Positions 10,330-22,076 of a stretch of 64,000 bases of DNA are shown piece after piece. This DNA comes from Gnetum montanum (Eukaryota; Streptophyta; Gnetopsida; Gnetales; Gnetaceae). The DNA lies in assembly GCA_015680685.1 (NCBI GenBank), contig MNCI01016519.1:538603-602602 (forward strand), read 5' to 3'. The notes beneath the pieces are model-generated. The model was given only the letters and a program-made list of their open reading frames with translations, was not told the origin of the DNA and did not search any database. Made by a program: the position numbers and the translations under genes. Position 1 is the first letter of the stretch. Every line of letters begins with the position of its first letter.

Positions 10330-13300
10330 TGCAAGATTGGAGTATGGACACCTAGAAGCAAATCATCTTGCATTTGAACCTAAGTGAACCTCATGGTGAT
10401 GTTAAAAGATTCATTGAGCTTAATCACTTAGGTCTTGAGCCCAAGAGCCTTGTCAAAGACATAGCCTCGATAGAGAAACCTCTTGTGTGGCTAGAGAATC
10501 TAGTTAAAACACTTAACCTCAAGGCTAACAACCTTACAGAGGACTATTTAGTTGAGGTTCCTTTCACAACACATAGTGGTGAGAAGAAAACACTAAAAAT
10601 AAGTTCATCACTAGAACCTCAACAGTCTCAAGGCATCATCAAGATCCTCTAAGATAATATTAATGCCTTTGCCTAGTCATATGAAGATAAGCCAAGCCTT
10701 GACCCATGCCTAGTGCAACATAATATCATGCTTGATCCTTGTATCAAGACAATTAAGTAGAAAGTTCATAAGATTAGACTAAATTTAGCCTTGGTAGTTT
10801 GTGATAAAATCACAAGACTATATCAGGTTGATTTCATTTGAGCTATCGATTACAAAAATTGGGTGTCCAACATAGTGGTATTTCATAAGAAGAAATGGAG
10901 TATACATATTTGTATTGATTTTTGAGACCTGAATAAGGAAACCATCAAAGATGATTTTTCTTTGCCTAGTATTGACCAAATTATTGATACTACCATCAGG
11001 CATGCCTTATTATCCTTCATGGATGGGTTCTCAAGATACAACTAAGTTAGGATTAACCCAAAGCATCAACTTTGTACAACCTTCATGATCCATTGGAGAA
11101 GCTTTTTCTACACCATGATGTCCTTTGGTCTTAAGAATGTAGGCTTCACTTATCAACAGGCCATGACATGTATCTTAAGCAATTATATCCTAGGATTGCT
11201 TAATGACTATGTGGATGATACAACTATTAAATTCAAAATGGCCAATAATCATGCTCATGACCTTGACCTTGTGTTGAAACGATGCCTCAAGTATGAGCTT
11301 AGGCTTAATCCTAAGAAGTGTGTCTTTGATGTCAAAATTGGTAAGATGCTTGGCTTTGTAGTATCTGAAGAGGGCATATGTGCTGATCCTAATAAGGTTA
11401 AGGCCATATCCAACTTTGTAGCACCAACTAACCTTAAGGAGCTTTGAGGACGACAAGGTAGATTACAATTTATCTGTAGGCTCATTGTTAGGTTTACAAA
11501 TAAACTACAATCCACGCAACACTTTCTTAAGAAAGGAGTCCACTATGAGTGGATGGCTTAATGTTAAGAAGCCTTTGAAAACCTTAAGCAAGAGTTGGCA
11601 CAACTACCCATGGGCTTTTTACCACAAAAGGATAAACCTTCTCACATCTACCTTAGTATCTCTGACACATCCATTACCTCTCTACTTTATCAGAAATGAG
11701 ATGATGGAGAAGAGTTACTAGTATACTACCTAAGCCATGTGTTAATTGCCTATGAGACCTGATACACTAAAGTAGATAAGTATTGTCCAACCCTAGTCTT
11801 CTCATTGAAGAAGTGGAGATACTACCCCTTTAGGAGCCAAGTAAACATCATTTGCAAGGACAACATGCTTACAACTATAATAAACAATATCTATGAAAGT
11901 GGTTGTATAGCCTATTACAAAGCCATAATAGCTGAGTTTGACCTCCATTACATATCTCAAGCATCAACCAAGCCATAGCCACACAACTTACTATTTCTCT
12001 GGTAGAAGACCATGCAACCATTGATCCTAAATTCCTTGATTAACATGTTAACATTGTCAGTGAAGTAACCAAGGGCTATGAGGTAATTATGCACTTTGAT
12101 GGAGCTTTAACTGCCCATGGGGCTAGTGTTGCTACCATCATAACATTACCTTCTAGTAAAATCCAATCCTTCACCTAGTGTTTTGAGTTTCCATTTACCA
12201 ATAATGTGGTAGAGTATGAAGGATTGATTAGGGGGATGATGATAGCCTATGACTTACAAATCAAATGTCTAATGATTAAAGGTGATTCATGACTTGTGGT
12301 TGACCAAGTAATAGAGGTTTACACATGTAAGGTTGAACACTTACAACCTTATTATGACCTAGGTAAGAAACTAATGCAACAATTCATAGATGTTAGTATC
12401 AAAAATATACCCTAAACTGAGAACACATTAGTCAATGCCATTGTGACCTTAGTCCTAAGTGTGACATCTAATGTGTTTAGCAAGTTACCTTCATTGACTG
12501 TGAATTGTTCTATTCCCATCATGAAAAATGCTAAGGATGGTCCTATAGCCTTTGTTGATACTACTACTCAAAAGGAATGGTATGATGTATCAAGTTCTAC
12601 ATAATGCATGGTGAATCCCCACAAGGCCTAACTACTTTTCAAAAGGACATTGTACATAAAAGATCAAAATAGTATGTCATCATAGGTGATAACACATTAT
12701 TTTGATGGCTTTATAATGATGTATTGTTAGTGTGATTGGGAGAATTTAAAGTCTGCATAGTCCTTGAGCAAGTTCATGAAGGTGTATGTGGGGGACATAT
12801 CAGACCTATAGCCATGGTAGTTAAGATTATGACTTATTGGACTTAAATGGAAAATGAATGATTGTAAAAGGTTAAGACTTATGACACCTATCAATAACAT
12901 ATCAACCTAATGCATGTGCCACCAACTGAGTTACACACTACTTAGATAACTTGGTTGTTTCAATGGTGGGGACTTGAAATTATTGGACCTATATCACCTA
13001 AGTTTTTTGTGGGGGATATCTTCATCATCATTGCAACTAAATACTTTACAAAGTAGGTTAAAGCTGTTCCCCTAAGAAAAGTAACATCTCAACAAGTCTA
13101 TAGATTCATACTTGATAACATAATAGCTTGTTTTAGCATTCCTATGATCATAGTCACAAATAATGGACTACAATTTAGTAACCATAAAATGCAAGCCTTT
13201 TGTCAATACTTGGGAATCAAGCACTTCTTTTCATCACCATACTACCCTCAAGCTAATGGACAAGATAAAGCTAGCAATAAGGCCATAATAAACTTACTTA

Positions 13301-13808
13301 AAAAGATGCTACATAATAGGAAACACAAGTGGCATGAGTGGCTTGTCCACACACTTTGGGTCTATAGGATAACTTATCGAATTGGAATTGGTGTAACCTT
13401 GTATAGCCTAGTTTATGAATTTGAAGCTTTTTTAACTCTTGAATTGTAGGTTTTATCACTTAGAGTAGCCCTCTTGGACTTCATTAATGATGAGTAGAAT
13501 AAGAAGCTACATACCATTGACTTGGATTTGATGGATGAGCATTGGATATAGACACTTGCTTACATCAAATGGTACCAAGAGAGGTAGAAGCAATAGCATC
13601 ACCATGACTTGAATAAACAAAAGATCAATGAGGGAGACATGGTCCTTAAGATTATTCGTGAGCATGCAGACAAATTCTTAGTCAACTTGGAGGGACCTTT
13701 TTGATCACCAAGGCCTATGACAATGGAGCTTTTAGAATAACAAACATGGATAAAAATGAATTGGCTTGTCTAGTTAATCATTCCTATCTAAAGCCTTATT
13801 ACATGTAA
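10330..13808 (+). pseudogene. pol: Ty3/gypsy (Tat-like) pol: RT, RNase H, archaeal-type RNase H, integrase
   Basis: Pol copies element RNA to DNA and inserts it. Visible in order: pre-RT region 10370-10800; RT with the relic of CVDFRDLN (stop TGA for Arg), FFYTMMSFGLKN and the catalytic YVDD at 11208-11219; RNase H to about 11950; a second RNase H at 12080-12390 with HFDGA, NNVVEYEGLI and GDSxLVVDQV; integrase with CGGHI, TNNGLQF, SSPYYPQANGQ and LVHTLWVYR; C-terminus EGDMVLKI to LKPYYM, stop at 13806-13808. The second RNase H is the mark of the Tat lineage. Integrase has lost two of three catalytic acids (TDNG to TNNG; Glu to Lys after NGQD). There are about 25 stops and several frameshifts. 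The 3' LTR follows at 14915. Confidence 0.9.
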
Positions 13809-14914
13809 CATAATCTTATTTATAGGTACAAGGAAAAAATTAACATCTAAAGCCTTTACATTGAATAACAAGCAATCTTGCACATGATTTCTCTGTCTTT
13901 GTCTCTCTATTTTACCCAATTAATGAACCGTAAGCTTTGTGAATTTGATGCACATTGCACATACATCTTCTTGTGATAACTACAATAACCAATGGTGACC
14001 TACTCTACTGATTGCCTTATGTGGCCTTATGTATTATCTTGTAACAACATGCTTTTTTTATCTACTTTTCTTATTCTTTTGGAGTTGTGCTTGTAGGATG
14101 ATGCCTGAAGTCATTGTGGAGGTATAACTCATTGCAACAACAAGTTACCACATGACTTTGATGCACGAGATTTGGTAAGCTTGTCCTACCATGCTAAGAG
14201 TGCTTATTTCACATCATTTGCCATTTTCACTCCTTGAGCCAAAATCTATAGTGTAATTATAGCTTTCAATACCTTGAACAACAATGATAACTGATGTTTG
14301 ACACTCATGCATTATAGTCACATGACATTTCCTTCATCATGCTCTACCACTGAGTTCATTGAATGTAACACATCTCATTCAATAGGAAAGTCAAATCAAA
14401 TTGGGCCTTGATAATGAAACTCAATGAAGGTTTCACCCCAAAATAAATTTAAAAATGGAAAAGAAAATTTCCAAGAAGTTGAAAGGCTAATGAAGATCAA
14501 AAGAAAAACTAATGGCTCCAAACTAGAAAAGGGAGGAGCCTAACAACTAATGAAAACTTGAAGTGAGGTGTTGGTTCCTTGAAAAAATTACCGAGTGGCC
14601 AATAGTTCGAAGCACAAAGCATGAACATCACATAAACCTACCAAAATGCCATTGGAGTAACCATAATCATGATTGCTAATATTTGAAACTCATTGGTAAC
14701 CCTTGTAAATGCTCCCTCATGACCAAATATAACCTACAATCTCTATCACCTCATCATAATCCTTTCCTATCATCTCAAGCATTCTTTGACATGGTTTGAT
14801 ACTATGGAATCAAGCATGGAGAGTAAATGTTGGTGATGGACTTGTAGTGATGTTTTACATTCTTTATTGATGTCTCTTGGGTCAATCATAGACAAATCAA
14901 TAAAGAGTGACCAA
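13809..14914 (+). other. 3' untranslated region and polypurine tract, element A
   Basis: No supported coding region between the integrase stop and the LTR. A purine run (TAAAGAGTGA, 14901-14910) directly before the LTR matches AACAAAGAGGAG at the same place in element B and is the probable polypurine tract. Confidence 0.6.
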
Positions 14915-16331
14915 TGAAACAACACCAAGGAAATGCATGTGGCAATCCCCTTTGGAATTATAACCTTCACCCCTATATTGGAGGCTAGATTCTCATTGTA
15001 AAATGTGAAGTTTGTAGCCCATGAGCTACAGTCTCACATAGTTGGACTTTTGTGGCTGAAAAATGCCCCATAAGTTGTCATATCCTGACTTACTAGGTGG
15101 AAAAAGTTATATTATGTTTATATTTGGGCTTGGGAAGGCTAAAAATGCCTTATGATCTACCAAATTTGGCATTTTCATGGGTTTTTGTGGAGGTGTAGCC
15201 TCAACTACGTTGGAACCATGTAACCCCAATGTTGGTGGTGTTGGGTTTCATTTTCTCAACAAAACCTAGCATAGTTGCCATAGAAACCATGCAGATATCT
15301 CAAGGTGAGTGTTGAAGCAGATGGGGGTTTCATTCTTCAAACAACTCCAGCAGTACCCTACCAATTCCACTATAGATCAAAAAATTCCAACATTATTCCT
15401 ATGAGGCTAGCGTAGATGGGTGAAGTCAGTGTGGTTGGAAAAGGCCATTTGTTATTTTTGATATTCGAAGGGGTTTTGGTGGTAGCCTAGGTGCATTAAA
15501 ACTAAAAAAAAAAAATAGATAATTATGTTGGAAATCATGGCCTACCACACCTACAAAGCAAGCCAATTTGTTAGTAATAATGGAAAATATTTGTAGCCAA
15601 AAACTAGCAACCATGAGATCTATAAAGGCTAATCTCAAACATGTTGAATAGGTTCGTTCACTTTGGCAAAATTTGACAACATTTGGAAACCTTGAGTGCT
15701 TGTGACCTTTGGCATTTTTAAAGACTTTTAGTGGATTGGAAACTGCTTGAGCATTGCAGACTCTCAATGTAGCACAATTGTAGCACCAAAAAGTGAAGCA
15801 ATAACCTTAGCTCCTTAGTATCAATGTTGCATAACCTTACGCCCTTATCATCAACGTTGCCCATATTTTATTCCCTTATGATCAATGTTGTAGATCTGAG
15901 GTGAAAACCTCTAAGGAGTTTCGGTGACTGAAGTTGGGAAGTACTTGGGATCATAAGGTTGATTGTAGATCACACCCTGCTGGCTTCAACAGGCTTTAAG
16001 CCTCACCCAAGTAACTTTTTGTGTGTTCAAGAAGAACACTTGTATACATTCAAACTTTAGTTTTGTAGTAGTCTTATTATCCTCAATAAAGCATACATTT
16101 CATTTGTTATGCAAGCTTTTTTTTAAATTAATTTATGAACTTTCTTTTAATCGAATTTGAATTTTATTTGAGTTATTTCTCTTGTTTACACTCCCTAAGT
16201 CCCTAGATGATTAACAAGACCATCTAGGGTGCCTTACATCATATTTCTCAGAGGCCCTTGGGTTTTGGGGTTAAAATTGTTTTACCTAAATTTTTTGGTT
16301 TTTCTAGTGATTGAATTTTCCATGCACTACA
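14915..16331 (+). mobile_element. 3' LTR of element A
   Basis: Starts TGAAACAACACCAAGG and ends about 16331 (GCACTACA). It shares with 55703-56989 the blocks 'gtagcccatgagctaca', 'ataagttgt' and 'caaatttggcattttcatgg', and the AAGTCCCTAG...GATGATT block near its end. LTRs carry the element promoter and poly(A) signals. The next base begins minus-strand sequence of element D, so this edge is also an insertion boundary. The 5' LTR of A is not found in the window. Confidence 0.75.
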
Positions 16332-16479
16332 ATGTCCATACTCCAATCCTACACATCAACCATAAGCACATCAAGTGACACCTATGTGATAAAATAATTA
16401 AATAATGGAAAAGTAATGTAAAGTACTTTAGTAATAATGCATAGATAAGTCAAAACACATTAAATCAATGGGAAAACAG
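16332..16479 (-). other. conserved pre-pol block, element D, cut by element A
   Basis: Reverse complement of 10200-10350: it reads GATTGGAGTATGGACAT and stops at 16332. Pol should follow on the minus strand but A's LTR begins instead. This is the 3'-most part of copy 2/D in the window. Confidence 0.65.
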
Positions 16480-16900
16480 GGTTCAAGCATGGTTCACATA
16501 GGTTATAAGAGGTAGGATAATGTAATGAGGGTGAGACAAAGGCCAAATGATGCTAGAATAAGACTAAATGAAGACCAAATGATGGTTGAATGGGGTCAAA
16601 TGAAGGCTAAATGATGGTTGAAGCCCATGAAATGATGTTAAGTAATGTCAAATAAGGCCTAATTGATGTCAAATCAAGTCAAATAATATCCAAATGATGC
16701 TAGATGATTGAAAAATATGTTGGAATAGGACTAAATGATATAGAAAGTGAAGAAATTGAAGTCAACTAACATTAAATGATCTAAAAATGATAGGCAATAA
16801 TGAGAAACAAGGTCAAAACATAGTGGAACAAGACTAAACAAGGTAAGGTAGGAAACACATGGTAAAATAGGATCAATCCTGGTTAATCATGATCAAATTT
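16480..16900 (-). repeat. TTTGAC/CATTTG array, element D
   Basis: Plus-strand words GGTCAAATGAAGG, CCAAATGATG and GTCAAATCAAG, the reverse complement of the array at 9640-10240. It occupies the same slot before pol. Confidence 0.75.
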
Positions 16901-17606
16901 TGCTAGTTTTAGGCTTTATTAGGCCATGGTGGGAGGCTCCAAGGTCGATGGAAGGGTTTGGACACTTGAGGAGGTCAGTTTGAGTCTATTTGGAGACAAA
17001 AAAAGGTGTGTTGCAAGAAATACATTGGCCCCTACAAAAAATACACTACCCAACATCTTTGTTTCATGCTCTAGCATATCTTTTGATGAAATTTGATTTT
17101 TAGGGCTTTTCTAGTTTAGTTCTCAAGTTTTGATGCCTTAAAATACCAGTGCAGTGATCTGGGAGGAAGGATAAGTTATTGTTTATATTGATTTGACCAT
17201 TTTAAGTCCTTGCATGTTGCTAAGAGATAAAAAATATGCTGGCTAGGGTATTTAAAGTTGATGCCCATGTATTTCCTTAGAAAAAAATATTCCATGTTGC
17301 TTTGGACTTGAAATTTTTGCTTTAGAAATCTCCTAGGGTAGCGCAGGGGTCTTAATTTGGCAGAATGATCATTTTGAGATCAAAATAGGTTAACAAAAGT
17401 GCAGTTTGAAGCCCTCCAACTGAAAAATACATTGCTATTTTTCCTTCACCTTAGCATATAAATGATGAAATTTGAGTTTTTTTATGTCCAAACTAAGGTC
17501 AATTTGCAATTGGCTTCAAGCTTTGGGATTCTAGGCTTCTCTAATCAAATTTCAAGTAATTTAAAGTGTCACAAGGCTATCAAAACTACCATAAAAGTTA
17601 AAAATT
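16901..17606 (-). other. region X of element D, part 1
   Basis: No gene. Carries the D-specific word in variants (AAATACATTGGCCCC, AATACACTACCC, GCCCATGTATTTCC). It continues after the copia insertion at 23288. Confidence 0.5.
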
Positions 17607-17904
17607 TGGACATTTTTGGTGTGTTTTGATGTGCCCAAAATGTTAAGTAAAATGGAAATGGTTGTGTTGTTATTGGGTTTGTAGGAGTATGTACATGGGA
17701 AATCAAGATGAGCTAAAGAGGACAAGGAACAAACTATCTTAGAGCTCAAAGGAGGGGTTCACCCACATGATCTTCAAAAAAATATTCAAGGAATGTGGAT
17801 AAGGACTAGATGTTGTACAAGCAAAGTTATCATTAGTAAAGCATATGGAAGACCAAGTCTATGGATAAGTAACCATGCATTCAAAAGACAAAGGAGGATT
17901 AAGA

Positions 17905-18185
17905 AAGACATCTCTTGGAAGAAATAGATGTCTTGGTAGAATTGGAGTGAACTCAGACAAAGACATCTTCAAAAATAGAAAAATGTCTTTCTTAGACAAA
18001 GATACATTTCACAAGGCAAAGATGTCTTTACAAAATTTAGACCAAGTTTGGAAAGAAATCCTTCAAAAGACAAAGACATCTTCTAGGATGTAGACTTCAG
18101 AAAGATGTCTTTCATGATGCAAAGATGTCTTCCTAGTATTAAAGGAAAATTCAAAGAGACATCTCAGACATGGGAAAGATGTCTC
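17905..18185. promoter_or_regulatory. cluster of AGACATCT/AGATGTCT motifs in Copia-1 5' LTR
   Basis: About ten occurrences of (A)AGACATCT or its complement AGATGTCT, some with one mismatch, within 280 bases. A matching cluster is in the 3' LTR (22376-22636). Related motifs recur in both Copia-2 LTRs (about 30440-30560 and 35590-35710). A transcription-factor-site role is inference. Confidence 0.6.
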
Positions 18186-18450
18186 CCACGACTATTATTC
18201 ACCATTAGCTAGCCATTGAACAAGTTCCAAGATGGATTTAGAACAATGGTAGCTTTAAGAAGACTTGATGTGCATTGGAAAGTGTGCAAGCCTTATTGTG
18301 TTCATTTTATAGTCATTTGTAATAATTGAATTCTCTATTGCTCCTCATTATATTATAATTTTGGCATTGTAAAGTATGTTGTTCCTAACTGTACAAGGAT
18401 CAGCAAACTGAGTTGTAATGATCCCTTATATTTCTTATTCTTTTTACTGT

Positions 18451-18560
18451 GCGAGATTGATGTACTTGAGCTTGTCGAGATCCTACAAGATTGATGTACT
18501 TGAGCTTGTCAGAATCCTGCGAGATTGATGTACTTGAGCTTGTTTGGATCTTGTGAGATT
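18451..18560 (+). repeat. three tandem 33-bp units in 5' LTR of Copia-1
   Basis: Three copies of GATTGATGTACTTGAGCTTG plus a variable ATCCT-containing tail. The 3' LTR has only one (about 22911-22945), so the expansion or loss happened after insertion. Confidence 0.85.
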
Positions 18561-18884
18561 GAGTTGTTGGTGTTGCAATACAACAATCTAGTGTGGAGCT
18601 TATAATTGTAAGGTTGTGGAACCCTTGAAACCACATTTCCAAGCCTGAGCAGGGTTGAGTGATTGGTGCTATGGTACAACACTCTAGAGTAGGGCTTGAA
18701 GACTGTATAGGGTGTGGACCCTTCAACCACATTTTGAGAGCAACAAAGTCCAGAGGTGTGCTTGTGATCTATGGACTACCCAAGTTGGGGAACTACATTA
18801 AATTTGGGATATGTACTTTTTTTTTAAAGTTTTAATATGGAGAACTTATTCATTCCCCTCCTGTTAAGTTCAATGATATACAAG

Positions 18885-18896
18885 TGGTATTAGAGC
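18885..18896 (+). promoter_or_regulatory. primer-binding site of Copia-1
   Basis: TGGTATTAGAGC, one change from the initiator tRNA-Met consensus TGGTATCAGAGC, two bases after the 5' LTR terminus. Confidence 0.85.
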
Positions 18897-19019
18897 CTAG
18901 TAACATTACACTCTATCATCTCCAAGAGTGAACATCCAAGGGATTATCAACTTTAGGAACATCTAAAAAAGAGACTAATATGCTTCATGAATTTTTGTGC
19001 TCAATTCCTAGAGCACATT

Positions 19020-20330
19020 TGTTCCAAAGATAAATCTCTTATTCTTTTCTTTACATTCAAAAATAGAGAAGACTATATTTGTAAGATTGATAAAACTCAC
19101 AATAATCTAAATAATATTTCCTTTTAAGAAAGTTATGGGATGTTTTTCCATGAAGTTAATTCTTTTTCAAATCTTATGTGTTGAAATGACAAATGTTTTA
19201 CTTGTAAAGGAAATGAAAATTTTAATTCTTAATGATGAATGTTCTTATCTCAAGAAAGAGAACTTAGACCTTAAGGTTGATATTCAAAAACAAACCAATG
19301 TCATTGAGTAGATGAGTAAGAGTTTCAATGAACAAAAACCAAACCAATTTGAAGGTAGGGAAAGAGGTAAAAATTTTTTAAGTTCTAATTTTGATTCATC
19401 TTTAATAGAATGCTTGGTATGTGGCGGAAGAGGCCATGTGGTCTTCGAATGTCCTAGTAATGATAGGTTACAATGATAGGATAGAAATGATGAAGACATG
19501 AGTAAGACCAACTTCTACTTGAGTTGGGATGATGAAGAGAAAAGTGAAGAAGAGATGAAGGATAATGTAAAGGATTCACACCTTGTCTATATGGCTTTCA
19601 TTGATGATGACGCTGACACTTCAGATGATGAACTGAATGAAGATGAGAGGTTTGATTTATTATGTAATGAACTTTAAATTTTCAAAATATTTGCACAAAG
19701 TTAAATGAAAAGTTAAAACAAAGGCTCAAGAAATTTCTTTATTGAATATAGCAATTTCTAATCTTAAAAAAAGAATCTTAGACCTAAGGGCTGAGAATGA
19801 AAAACTAACCTTGTCCTACAAGCAGGCTAAGAAAGAGAGTGCAAATGTCAAACTTGTGAATGAGAGGATGGTCAAGGGAAAAGAATTTCTTTACATAGTT
19901 GTTGTGAAAGGAAGAAGTCCAAATGAAAAAAGTGATCTAGGATGTTACTAATAGGAACAAGCATATACATCAACCTCATCTAGATAAGAGACCACTCCAA
20001 AATTTGAGGTAAACACTAGCACCACAGGTAATCAAAAGGTAACTCCAAAGGAAAATTACTTTAATAAAAATAGAAATATTAGATGTTACTACTATAATAG
20101 GCTAGGGAATAAGTAATGGAATTGTAATTTAAAATTTTATCACTTGAATGCCTGGTCATATCATCAGACTCCTTGGTCTTATCCAAATGTGTTAAGAAAG
20201 GAAATATATTAGGACCATAGAAAAACTAAAAAGGATAAGGGAGTAAAGAAAGTTGGAGAATTATGAAAAAGGATGACAAGAATGAGAAGACACTCTCCAA
20301 CAAATTTTTGAGAAAGAGTCAAGCCTTAAA
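19020..20330 (+). pseudogene. gag: Copia-1 gag (decayed), CCHC zinc knuckle intact
   Basis: Degenerate gag of the type with a long C-terminal coiled coil. A perfect CCHC knuckle, CLVCGGRGHVVFEC, sits at 19411-19452. An acidic stretch follows (YMAFIDDDADTSDD, 19590-19630), then a Lys/Glu-rich coiled coil open from 19742 to 19951 ending near NEKSDLGCY, and a ruined second knuckle near 20075-20125 (RCYYY...WNC). Gag would make the particle and bind RNA. Stops and shifts interrupt the rest. No pol domain follows. Confidence 0.75.
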
Positions 20331-22060
20331 TATTGAGGAAGTTTTCATAAGACGAGAAACCTCGAAAAAGAAATCTCATTCTCTAGCATTGTAAGCATCT
20401 TCACTCTCTTTGACAAGAAAGGTAAGTAGAGGTAAGTATTTAGTATAATTTAACACTATGGAAAATTAGCTCCAGGTTCTACAAATATTAAGATAAGCAT
20501 ATTTGATATGAGTGACGCATTATTGGTTGATAGATAAAATGCTATCATATGTGTATATGTGATTATGGTATCTTTTGTCTACATATGAGAATGATGTGAT
20601 GAAAAATAACTTAATTAGTTTATGGTTGAATGGAAGCTTATGCTACTTTAAAGGCTTTATTGATAAATCATGTTTTGGATTCTTAACTAGATTGTATTGG
20701 TTTCAAGTCGTTCAAAACCCTTAACTATAATTCATGGACCAAATCTTTTTACTGAACATTCATTGCTGTTTAAACATATATGTATTATGTTCCATATGAT
20801 TTGGCATAGTTGCTTCCCTATGAAATCATAAAGTCCAATTTCTTTTGAAAGATTTTTGATGTTTGATAATTAAGCACTGGATTTGGTACCTTTAATGTAA
20901 TTTTGAGAAAAGAAACATTTCAATAGCAATTATTTTCTATTTTTATGAGAGGCCTCAAAACTAATCTTGATATGATACTCTAGATTTATGGAGAGATCAC
21001 TTAGTCCCTTGTGTGATTCTCAAAGTATGTGTGATGTTTATGTCTATGTTCTTGTGATGATTCTTGATAAGTTAAATATATTTTGTCATGATTGGAAATT
21101 TTTTAGACTTGTTTTGATATAACTAATGGGATTCCTTAGTCTCCACACTTGATCTTAGAATTTCTTTATAGCATAAAGATCCTAAAAGGCTTAAGAGTAG
21201 AATAACAATTAGTATCAGTCTTTCTACAATAGATGTTTCAAAAGATGGGTCATATATGTATGGGGTGTGTTTAGTGATTCTCTCAAAGATATGATATCAT
21301 AATTGCTAAGCTTTCTATCTTTAGTACCTATATCAGACAATAGGTAAGGAAGAGAATATTCATCTGGTAAAGAAAAATAGGACATTTATTTATCAATCTT
21401 TATCTAAAGATGGTTTTTATTGATGAAAGCTCTTGAACTTTATATGTTATATAAACTTACTTGTGAGCACTATGTTTAGGATTTAATGGTTCATGTATGA
21501 CCTTTTGTATGTTGAGAATGTATCACTTTAAGTATGTAAGATTACTTTTTACAAAAATATATATACATGAAATTTTTTTATATCATATATTAGTTTATGA
21601 ATTTTCTAGATTATGATATTTTGATATATTTTGACTTTTTCAGCATGATAAGATGTATTGCTTAAACATTGAATATGCATGTTTCTACTCACTTATCTTG
21701 AAATTGCTGTTGGATTGTTAGAAGAATATTGATTTAGAGACAGGTTACTTGATCTTCAAAGTTTACACTTCACTTCATGCTTAATGTGCGAATATCACTT
21801 GGAAGATTTGGATTAGTTCTTGATCAATTAGGGGCATCTCTTCATGGAACTTGGTGCTAAACAATTGATTCTCTTGCCTCACTATATATTGGGGATTATG
21901 TCATGATGTTTATTTCTAAATCTTATATAAAACTTATTGATCTATTTTTTTAATTAAGTTTGTGTACTTTATCCTTTTTGTTGCTGTTCAAAAATGGGAA
22001 GAGTAGTATGGTTATAATTGTATGATCACTAACCCATTTTTTAAAGTTTTGAATATCACC
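20331..22060 (+). other. non-coding interior of Copia-1
   Basis: I searched for protease, integrase, RT and RNase H motifs and see none. The sequence is A/T-rich with no frame longer than a few dozen codons. Either pol was lost by deletion with unrelated filler, or the element family is natively gag-only. Confidence 0.55.
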
Positions 22061-22076
22061 AAAGAGGGGGAGATTA
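22061..22076 (+). promoter_or_regulatory. polypurine tract of Copia-1
   Basis: AAAGAGGGGGAGATTA immediately before the 3' LTR. Copia-2 has AAAAGGGGGAGAT at the same place, supporting the role. Confidence 0.85.

Larger units (their letters stand above)
17607..18882 (+). repeat. 5' LTR of Copia-1
   Basis: Begins TGGACATTTTTGGTGTG and ends GATATACA. Differs from the 3' LTR by a small GTGTTTTGAT insertion near the start and by a three-fold 33-bp repeat at 18451-18560 present once in the 3' LTR. Contains a dense cluster of AGACATCT/AGATGTCT motifs (17905-18185). Confidence 0.85.

Noticed and set aside
18400-18732. Minus-strand open frames within the Copia-1 LTR
   Set aside because: They overlap the LTR tandem units and have no support beyond length.
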